From positions 35,715,921 through 35,779,920 of the forward strand of contig CM017563.1 in assembly GCA_007844125.1 (NCBI GenBank): DNA of 64,000 nt, in the 5' to 3' direction. Below the pieces are notes generated by a model. The model saw nothing but the letters and a program-made list of their open reading frames with translations, ran no database searches and was not told the origin of the DNA. Origin of the DNA: Sinonovacula constricta. Its lineage: Eukaryota > Mollusca > Bivalvia > Cardiida > Solecurtidae. Shown here piece by piece: positions 50,301 through 62,300 of the stretch. The translations under genes were made by a program, and so were the position numbers. The number at the start of each line of letters is the position of its first letter. Position 1 is the first letter of the stretch.

Positions 50301-53300
50301 GGCTTTTTCATTCCTATTTAAGGAAGAAATAAATATTTTCCCCCAAATTAAAGGGCATGGGCCCCTTACCCTGGCTGTGAAAAAAAGCCTTGAATGGCAA
50401 CAGAACGTTTAAAGTTATTTTAGTTCATGTTCTTTATTAGGCTTGGAAACTCTGAAATAGGACATGTCTAGTTTAGATGATACATCATAAAATAACAAAC
50501 TGGAAGGTCAAGGATTAAGTGTTAGTAACTTGTGGTGGGAATCAAAGTTGATTTAGTAAGTACAGTGCAATGCAAAATCTTTATTTCCATCAGTATATAG
50601 GTGATATGCATTACGTTTTTTGTATGTTTTTTACAAATGAACAGTAGAACAAGTTATGCAGTGTACATGAATATAATACACACAAATGAAATATGCATCA
50701 TAAAAGTCTAATGCTTTGAATTTAATGTTTGTATTATACTTGTAAATAAAGATCTAATACCCTGTTGCCATCGATTTTGATACATCGAATAAGGAAGCCA
50801 GTAAATCTGATGCAAAAACAGAAACAGTAAACAGGAATCGAACTTTGAAACTAGTTACTGTTGAAGTTGAACTGTTGCTTACATAAATATGTATTAATCT
50901 CTGAGAATGTGATGCATCTTTCTAAAAATATAATGTTGCATAAGTTACAACAGCATCAGCTAGTGCTTACATTAACGACAAAACATCCATATATTCATTA
51001 AAATAATGAAATGTCTTTAGAAGTACTGTTTTCAAGTGAATCTTGAGAGTTTATTGTTGCTCGTATTGCATCCTTTCTTTAAAAGGTGTTCTATTAAAGG
51101 TGGTCTTCCGAAAAAAACTGAAAATTTTGGTTCCCATAAATTAATTCTATGTTCATTTCTATTGTTAACTATGATCACAAATAGTTTCTACCAAAGTTAC
51201 AAAGGAGACCGAAATAAAACAGCCCTATTTCTGGGCCGTGTTTTCCGCAAACGCCATTTTATTTTGGGACCGACATGGGAAGTTACTCTTGTGGGCTTTG
51301 GCACTACCTAGATATCAACTATGAAAAACATTCCAACTGAGTTAGAAAATGAGAATATTAATAGATGATAATGATGATGGTACACTGTGGTCCAGGACCT
51401 CTTGTACATAAAGCTGAAGCTCTATCGCAATTCCAGAGTAAATGATGATGTGGGTTTGTTATTGTGTTTTTTGTGTGTTTTTTTTATGTCTGCTTTTCTG
51501 TTACATTGCACTGACAAATTTATAATCAAACATCCAGTTAATTATTGTTGGAGTTAAACCCCAGACTTATGTCAGAACCACCAGTGCACTGCAGTTTGAT
51601 GTTGATGATAATTTAACAACATACCCATAGACTGCAATCTCTTGGCCACTGCTGCAGCAAATCGCCTTTCTCCTCCCAGGTTGGTAGTCAACAGTTTGTA
51701 CAGGGGGCCACTGAAGGAGAGAAAAATAAAATGTGTCAAGTTGTCGATTGTGCAAACAGATAATACTCTTCGAATAATTTGATTAATTTTCCTTTTTTAA
51801 TGGGGCAGTGTTAGTCAACTTTTTACCCCCTCTATGCATGAGTTCACGGGCAGGGCAAGAACTTTCATGTGGAGAGGTCTTCAAGCCTGACTAGGTGGTT
51901 CTACCAAGAAATGTTTGAGGTCTTCCTCCACGACTACTTAGCTGGATGTTGCTAATATGACCATAATTGTGTTGGTGCAATGAAACAAAAGAAATTTATA
52001 CATTTACAATTACTGATAAATATCATACTTCCAATAACTTATAAGTGAAACATTGATTGGAGCAGAAAACTATTGGAGTGCACCTTGTCAGGAAGTTAAG
52101 AGTGAATAACTGAGACCCTAACTTTGTGAGTTTAAAATTCTGGTCTGGGGAGAAAGTGGGAGGGGAATGAGAAGAGATCTTCTGACTGACAAGGGGTGGA
52201 CCATTGATTACACACAGAAAGTTAACCTGGAACTTTCTTCTCAATAATAGCTAGATGTCACTGTGATGACCATAACTGTTTAGCCATTATGTATTACAAG
52301 AGGGCCATGATGGCCCTATATCGCTCACCCTGGACATTTAGCCCTGGTGGCCATGTTTTTTTTTACTGATCCAAGTTCTTTTAACAATCTTGATACAGGG
52401 CTACTAAAAGAATAAGTATATAAAATATCAAAGCTCTAGCTCTTGAAGTTTCTGACAAGAAGATCGTCAATTTTTTCCTTGATTGGGAAAATGGCCACGC
52501 CCTTGGTGGCCATGTTGTTGTTTTTTGACTGATCAAAATTCTTTTATCAATCTTGAGACAAGGCCATCCAAGGAACATGTGTACTAAATATCAATGCTCA
52601 AGCTCTGGTAGTTTCTGACTAAAAGGATTATCCTATACAACCATTTCTGGAAAGTGGCCACACCCTGGTGGCCATTTTTTTGATGGATCCAAATTCTTTT
52701 ACAGTATTGATACAGGGCCACCCAAAGAACACTCCAAGTATAAAGGCTCTGGCTCTTGCAATTTCTGACAAGAAGATTTTCTAAGTTTTCATACATAGCA
52801 ATATCGAAAATGGCCAAGCCCCTGGCAACCATGTTTTTTGATAGGTCGAAATTCTTTCAACAACTTTTCGTTCCCCCTGCCTACTTAAGGTTCTGAGAAC
52901 GTTAAACTGATTTTGATCCATGGGTTTTATGGGAGATGTCGTTTGAAAATGTGGACAGATGCCTGATGTGTGATGCCAGACAAAGGTGAGTGCTTAAGCT
53001 CAGGTGAGATAAAAACTTTCTTCAAATTTTAAACATAAAATCTATAAATGTTAGGTAAAATAACAATCCTGAAGGTGAATATAAGTGATGCAGCTGTTGT
53101 TAATAAAGACTCACCGAGCAACTGATCAGTCAAATTTTAAACCTTTTATAACTTGAATGGACCAGTCATGTGTGCCAATTTGTTTGCTGGAGTGATAATT
53201 TTCTCAAATTTCAGTCATGCAGCAACTGTCATACATGAATCAATTATTATTATTTAGGCTGTTAATAAATACAATTTTCTTTATCTGGAAAACGGTTAAC

Positions 53301-56300
53301 TCTATCTAGATGGTAAATCAGATATTACAGCTGTATATACATGTTTCTGACATAAAATGATAAGTACCTTTGTTTAACTACATTGGAAATAATGTTAGTT
53401 CTGATTAACTGTAACAAAACAGTATCCTCAACTGAACATGTTACATCATTTACATGCTATCATGAATGGCAACTAACACAGACTAGTAAAGATCTATGGT
53501 GACTGTCTTACTTAATTTGAACTAGGTAATTACCCTAACAATAACCATACACATTGTGTTTATCGCCAGTTGTTCACCATTTCCGCAGCTGCATGCATTA
53601 CCATGTCAAGAAAGGAAAGGGCTAGGACAGAAGAAGTTGTGTGTGGTAATAGAATGATGGGATTCGGAAACCAAATTTAGCAAAGACAGACATTAAATAA
53701 CTTTTATTTCAAAGTTATGTGCAAATTAAAGTGCATTTAACAGTTTTTACACAAGTGAGATCTGGCTATCCAATTTACCATTGACATCCCTAATTATTAT
53801 TAACCTTGAACACACAAAATGTTTACCTGGACTGATTGGACCTGTGAGATCTGCCTAACTGTTGCACAGCCTTGTCTGCACTCCATGGTAGCTCCACAGT
53901 TAGGTGGATACGCCGCTTCTGATTGGCCACTCTAGTGTCAGCATGAAGAGATATACCTGTATTATTGAAAGTGAAGAATAGATCTCAAATGTAGTGTTCA
54001 TAAAAAATATAAAGTTAATCAATGTTCATTGAAAAGTTGCAATTCAAAATAGGGGTAATAATTCTTAATCGAAAAGAATAAGGGAATATGATTGTATGAA
54101 AAAATGAGTGCAGATTTACATTCACAATGTATAAGTATGATAGCATGAAAGTGATACCTGATTTATCCAAATGCACAGTAAAAGTACAACAGAATAGTTT
54201 ATTATCCAACCAACAGTATTTCAGTCACCTGGAGACGACGTCCACTTGAAGCCGATATAGTGCTGTCTTCACTGTATATAGCATGCCATGGATACCTGGC
54301 AAGATACCACACCCATTCATATTATCCTGACACCGGGCCAACCAGTTGTTGAGCTACCCTTTTATTTGATTGACATGAGCAAGGGATCTACACCACAACC
54401 GTTTTTAACGACTTTGGTATGTCATGGCCCGGGATCGAACAAGGGTTTGTATAAAGATGCGACTTCCAAATTATATTATGTGTATTTGCCTTGACATTCT
54501 CATAGAAGGTAACTGCATGAATACTGATTATAAACAGTATGGCCTTAATTATTCATATCTTCAGATCTTACCTGTACTTGCAGCATCAGAAATAATGGCC
54601 ACAAACTTTTTTCCCTCCATGAACATGTTTCTCTGGGGTAAAAGAAAATCAAGCATTTCTAGCATTTGCAAATCTAACAGTAAAAAAGATATTGGTTGAA
54701 AGGGCAACAAATATTTTTCGGCAACATTTTTTTTTCTAGTGTATATGTAATTTTCAATTCCTAACAGCTATTATAGCCTTTATGAAGCAAGCAGAAATTT
54801 AAAAAATCTATAAACTCTGCATATGTGTTCAGTCAAAGTAGGTAAAACTTTGTTTTTACAACATAATTATTTTATGAATGAACATTTAAAAAAAAATAAT
54901 CAGAAACTTTTTGAAATCACTGATAAAACTGGAGTAAATTTCTATTTATACATAAACAAATATTATATTGCAGGTGATTCTTTTTTTTCCCTTACACTTA
55001 GCTTTTAACTGTTCCAAGCTAACATACGGTACTTTTGACTTTTTTTTTAAATAGCCACGACTACGATCAAATTGCCATATAAAGATATATTAACCATAAA
55101 TTTATTCCAGAGTAAAACTATTTCCAAATGTTATTCTCATATAAAAATACATTTTTTTTTCATTTTCTTTAAAGATGCTTCAAGACAAATCATTAACTAA
55201 AATGCACCTTAATGGCAGCACTTTTAAATGTTATGCAAAACAAACCTACAAGTGCAGACTTTAAGATGGGAAAATAACAAAATATAAATGATATTTAAGA
55301 TATATCTGAGGTGCAGAAAAGGGATGGATAGACATACAGACTGACACATGCACATAGGGCCAGTGTGGCTGCTAAATGATATAAAAATTCAGTATCGATG
55401 GTCATGACTGTTTCAAAATCCCCCCAAAAGACGAAAGGATAAAAAACACATTTTGTACAACTCTGCAACACCCATACCTCCTGCACATTAAGACTCTCCA
55501 GCGCTCCATATGCATCAGCGTCTGGTGTTCTAGTCTCATAGGCTGGCTCGTCTTTGGATGAATGTCGGACAATCCGACCTTTCCGTCCGGTCATCTCTGC
55601 CACCACGCCTGGACCTCCTAGCTTGTCTATGATCTCGTCTAGTGGACTGTCAGGCAGCTTAATCTTCTGAGCAAATGCCATCAACATCTTTTTGGCTGTA
55701 ACACTCCAGGGATCTTCTTTGATTTCACCCTCCTTCTGGAAAATTAAAAATATGTCTCGTTAGATTACTTTTTTGTTGTACATGGGACCTGATACCTAAA
55801 ATATCACTACTGGATTATCTCATTAAGAAGACCATTTTTACGAAACCTTTATTTCCTTACATATTTCATTGTTCCTGAATTCATAAACAGATAAATTATA
55901 GTCAGTTCACTTTTTCTATAGTGAGTCAGTGTTTCTCTGTGTGTTTTACATCAATTTAGACTTTTTTTTCTTATTCTTTTAAATTGAATGAGGATTTATT
56001 TTCTAAGAAGGAAAAGGAATTCAGTTATTTGAAAAAATGAAGAATCAAAGATTTTTTTTTATTCAACAAGTTGATGTATTTTTTATCTGATTTTAGAGGA
56101 AATGTCAACTTATGGAATGAATCATTGATTTTTGACATTCATTTGTTGATGAACCAAGTTGGACTGTTTAAAGTATCGGAGAGTCCGAAGGAACAGGCGC
56201 TGTCTACGTCATAACGCAGTTAATCAGAAAATAAATGTAACTTTATATATATACCTAATTGTAGGGATATTAATATCATAATTACACTGGAAAGAAAAAC

Positions 56301-59300
56301 ATCTTTAAACAATAAATTTTGTGGATTTTTATGAAAAGGACAGTTAGATTTTGTGGTATTTATGTGAAGGACGGTCAGATTTTATGGATATTTATGTAAA
56401 GAACAGTCAGATTTTGTGAATATTTATGAAACTTTTTAGAGGCAGATGTACAGTACCTTATATCCTAGCAAAAAAGACAACATGGTGAATGCACAATTTT
56501 ATGTAGAAGATCCAACAAAAGAAAATCTACCGTTGGCGCCAATAACGTTGGGAAGGACTGCTCTATGAATCGGGAAAGGATCTCTCGACACAGTGACATA
56601 AAGCCTGTTATGGTCCCCTTGTTTTTCTCCAACTCAGAGTCCAGGGAAGCCTGCAGAATGAACAAGAGAGGTGATAAACAATAGCCAATTATAAACAATG
56701 CAGGCATTAAAATAAGACATACTGCAGCCACTGAAATGAAGCCAATTGATGATGGATTTTGTTTGTTTTTGCGCATTTTACCGAAAGTTTTTTATTGGTT
56801 TTTATGTTAATTACATATAATTTTATTAATGTCTTGATTAATTAATTTATTTACAGCTTTATTAGTACTCAATACTTATCGTATACTCATAATTTCTATA
56901 GGGTTTGTGTATGCTTTACACAGTCTTTAGTAGTTCTGTGTATTTTACTTGTATTAATTTGTTGTTTATTTTTGTGTTTCAGCCCTAATTTTTATTTGTT
57001 TTAGGCCTTAAAAGCTTGGAGAGTTGCATTTGCTTATTTGACCTTTAAAATTTTGGTAATTATTCAAAACATAGTCCTAAAAATCCTAAAAATACTTAAA
57101 AAAGCTTTTAGAAATAGTGAAGAAAGCAAAGTATGACAAAGTGATCTCAATAAAACTAGTTTGGTTTAACATAACAGAGATAATGTTTTGAGATGGGAAT
57201 AATAAGAAATTGGGAAAAGCTTACACAGACACCTGGCTAGAAAAGCATGTACAATTGACTACAGACAAAATACATAAGAAAGGTACTGAAAGGTGCTTAA
57301 AGTCCTCTGGAGGCAAAAACCCCATCATAACCAGAGAAGATTGCAAGTTACTGCTATGCAAAATTCTATGATTTTCTAATGTGATTTAAAATTACAAATG
57401 GATTAGTTCAGGGAAGATGTTAAGTCACTCTATTTCGATTTATTTTACCACGCCTTCAACCGATCAGCACTGGTCTTAACAATGTGTACCAGTAAAATGC
57501 AGTCTAGTCAATAAAAATGTAACTGTACCTCTCCAGTGGTCTGGAGCCCTATTACAACACAACATCCATCCTCCAGTGCCTGCTTGGCCTCTCGCACAAT
57601 GGTAGGGACCTTCATACCAAGACTAGAACACAATATAAAAACTATAAACCCAACCAAACATAGGACCTTCATACATAGATTTTTTTTGTTTTTGAAATAC
57701 ATACAGTGACCATTTATGACCATTACAGTGTCAATGTCCAGCTTTTTGGTGGAGGAATACCCCAGACACGTCTGGGTAGAATCACCAAGTCAGCTGGAAT
57801 ACCTTCTCACTCTACATACTAGAATGGAAAGAAACAATTTTACAACTATAATCTGTACTATTTATTATCTATTTACAATGTATTTGACCTTCATACCTAA
57901 GACTCAATCAGAATTCCTAGGGTAATTCTGTTTCCAATGCAATCATCCCTTGGATGTATCCAGTGCAATGATACTTATAGAATCACCATCATTTTGCTTG
58001 CCAGATGAAGAATACGCCATATAAAAAATTCTTCAAAAAAGAGATAGGTGTAGTGTATAAGATTATTTTGTCCAAGAAACTTTCATTTATCAATTTAAGT
58101 GTTAACATCTCATTAGATATATAATGGTAACTGCATTTTCAGTAGATAACGAAACTTTCATCGTTGTTGTTTTTATGACATCATAGGCTCTGGAATGTGT
58201 ATTTTCACGGGATTTGCCCCATCATGCATTCGAGAGATGATTCGTGAATTATCCGAGGCGTTCCAATTGATCTAGACTGGAACAATACTATTCCACAGCA
58301 ATAAACTCAATCGTATTATATCTTTGGTATGGCATCAGTTAACCAGTCAACCTATTTCCACGTAGGTTTACCAGATACAAATTAGGCTACGACTCCTTAC
58401 TTTAAATGTATTAAATATACAGTGAACCCTCCCTAGTCCGGCCTATTTTTGGACCGAATTTTTTGTTCAGTTTATAGAGGATTCCAGATTACAGAGTATC
58501 TTATTTTTTTGCCGAATTTGTATAATATACATTTCTTGACTGTTAACTTTATTGTTCATTTAGGTTAACATTCGTATTGATTGATCAATTGAATCTTCTT
58601 TTGAAGAGATAACTCAACTTTCCTCTTTTTAAGAGAAGGTTGTGCCATGATTTTTCTCTGATAAGACTTAACAAATAGCCTTATTAGTGCAGCAGCTAAT
58701 TTTGCATTGAAAATAAATCATACATTTCTGAACGATCTAAATCTTGCAAACAATGGGCTGAAAAAATACTTCAATCAATTTTAAGTATTCTTCAAACACT
58801 CCCACTATCCATAAACAAATTGGTTAATGATGCAACTGGTTCCAGCCAATGGACATCAATTAAGACCAATTACTTTACCTTCTCTGCCTAATTGATGGCT
58901 TGAATGTAAATTTCACAGGAGAGTAATTCACATGGTGCACTTATTTTTCTCAGTTAGGTTGTTCATGTGCTGCGCCGTTATCATGTTCACAATGATGATT
59001 CACACCTTGTCAATTAAGCCCCGATCCACAATTAACAACATGGGTAGGGGGTCTGCAATCAGCACCGGACTGTGGGGTGTGATTTGCACTTACAATACAC
59101 AAAGTGTCAGGAAAACTAGGCCGGAGTGCAGAGTGTAGAGGATTCCGGACAGTAGAAGATGAGTTTACAAAGATAATTTAAGGTAAAAAAGGGGACTTAG
59201 AACAATGGACGGACTAGAAGGGATTTCGAAATGTAGAAGATCCGGTCTGGGGAGATTCCACTGTATTGGGAAATGTTTACACTTATTCACTATATGAGTA

Positions 59301-62300
59301 ACTATTTCTCAATATCACTACCGTATGCCACCAAGAAATCCACTATTTATCATAAGGTTGGCGGTAAATGTGTCAGGCTGTGAACCCCCAGATAACATTA
59401 ACAGTGAAAATACAGTTCACCATCCCCAAATGAATCATACACCACCCCACCTTCTGCATGGACATTGTCTATGTCAGGCAAATGAGGAAAAAATGACAAT
59501 TTTTCAAAATTACATTATACCAAAATGTACAGTCAGGGAGTATCGATCATAAATTATAATATATAAGTGAATACTGTGTTCATCTTTTGCACAAATTGAA
59601 AGTCATTTTTATCATTCTTTGTTTGAAGAAGACAAGTTAACTATGATAGACCCCATATAAGTAAATGTGGATTTTTTTTTGCTCACTGTTCTTTATTGAC
59701 AAATAAATATAATAAATATCAACTTCCAACACATTACTTTAAATTGCATTAAGCATTATAAATGTAGCTTCTGAAGATTTGCAATACTAAATTGTAATTA
59801 CAAATTAGTAGACTTGTCAGCCTACCAGAGTTGTTTGAAGAACCTCTGATGACAAGACCAGAACGTCGACCACACTCTGGTGTTGTTGTTCACAGTCCGC
59901 AGTATAGCTGACTCCAATGCCTTACGGAGCTCATTCCTAGCACAACAGAAGGAATCCAAGTTCTTATTCGCTATAGCAAATCATAAGTAATACAAACTTA
60001 AGTTATTTGCTAACAACGACATGCAAAGGTAACAAAGACAAGCTGACCAGTGACCTTCCTTGAAAAAGTAGGGCAAAGGTAGGGCTCAATTTCTTTACAA
60101 AGTAGGGCAAAAGAAGGGATTTTGAACCCGAAAAGTAGGGATAGTAGGGCTATTTTATTACCATTGCTCTTGAAAAATCAGGTAAAGATCACCAATCACT
60201 GAACAGCAAAAAGAAGACCACAGTACTTCAGACTATTGTTCTTGTGCTTTTGTGAACTTTACAGAATGTCTGCTGTATCCACCTCAGTCACACAAGAACA
60301 ATTTCCATGAAGTGATCTGTGGGCCTCCATCAATGATACAACCTTAAATATACTAAAATATACAATGTAAAAGCAAATAGATGTTATGATTTTGTTGAAA
60401 ATCATGACAAAAAAGACTTGTTTAAAATGTTCCTTTACAATTTGACAGCACAACATACAAAAAAGTACGGATTTTAGGACTGTTTTTCAAAAAAAAAGGA
60501 AAAAGTACGGCCCTGGTCAAAAAAGTAGGGAAAAGTAGGAAAAGTATGACCCACTTGTCAGCCTACAAAGATATACTGCTGGAGACTCTGTAGCAAACAG
60601 TTCAGATCTAGATCAGACAGCTATCAGCAGGAGTTGGCTGATCTGGATCTTCACTATTTGCCTAAGCCTTATCAATACATACTTAGCAGAATATGTTAGT
60701 TCATTTTTTCTAGTATAAATACAGGCAACTATATATATATAAAAATTGCACTCACTAGATCAAATGGTTGTACAGTCAGCCAAGATTTTTGGTCAGTTCC
60801 TTTCCTTACAATTTGTTTGTGTATTTTTTTAAGCTTCAATCAGTGAGTTTAAGAATAATCAATAAAACAAAAAATGCTAGAACAACATACGAGCTTACAA
60901 TTTTTCCAAAAAAAAACAAAAGCTTATTATTGGTGGCGGAAGACCCTAAACACATAACTTGGTAGAACCACCAGTGCATGGCAAGTTCGATGGAAGGCCT
61001 CCCAACATGAAAGTCTGGAACTAACAAAGTGAGGGGCTGAGAAGTTATAAGTTGGCGACTTACTGCTCAGCCAGGGATGCCTGGGGGTGTGAAGTATTTA
61101 AGCAAAAACAGTAAGTAGTTTACCAAACATGAACGGCTGTATCATAGACCTTGGTCTGTTCTGGAGTTAAAGGTGCTTCCACTGTCACAAACTGAACAGG
61201 AAATGGAAAAAAATCAGTTATTAGCATATATAGGGAAGAAACACAAATAAATTTAAAAAAAATTTAGATTTTTAAACATGATTATATCATTAAGAATATA
61301 TAAATATTCATGAAGACCTAACTAAAGCCAGTGTACTATTTTGGAATACTATCACGAAACCTATTTAAACAAGAATGTTTGTTTATAGTTTGTTGGTTTT
61401 ATCATCCCACCAACAGTATTTCATATCTGGAGACAGTGTCCATGTGAAGCAGATATAATGATGCCTTCACTGTATATAGCATGTTTGTTTATTGGGTTTG
61501 TCGTCCCACCTACAGTATTTCACTTTGTACAGCATGCCATGGACACCTGGCAGTCACATTATCCTGACACCGGGCCAACCAGTCATGAACTACCCTTGTA
61601 TGAGCATTAGCAAGCTATACCAATACCATTTTTAATGAATTTGGCATGTGGCAGCCCGGGATCGAATCAGGGGCCTGGAGCCAATGCTGTGCCAATTGCA
61701 CAACCAGGTGCGGTAAACAAGAATGATGAACCAAGATGATGAATACACCAAGACACTGTTTTGACACAGTTACTCAATACAAAGAGCTAGAACTGAGTTT
61801 AAATCATGCTGGTCATAACGTGCCAACAATATAGGCATCTTTACTAATTACTTTTAAGCCCTGCAAAGTTGAATCAAAATCCACTGTACAATAGCTGAAA
61901 AACAGTTCAGACAAATCTTGCAACAGACAGATGGACTGATGGATAGATGTGACTCTTACATAGTCCACATATATGTTGTAGAGGGGCTTTGCCACAGTCA
62001 CCCAATGTAGATAACAAAGTACCACAACTTAGTTTAAATCAAGCTGGTCATGGCATGTTAACTTTATGGGTATCTAGGCTAAGTACTTACTATATAATCT
62101 ATCAAAATCTGACAAACAATAGCAAAGAAATGACATGGATAAACCTCATCGACAGTCTTACTAACAGACATACATGACTTCATTATACCCCGCACCCCCA
62201 ATACATTGTATCTCGGGGTATAATGAGCTCTGATACCAACCTCTGCCTGCTTGTAGCTCAAGCCTCTAGAGACATACATTCCTGCAGATTTCATCTCCAT

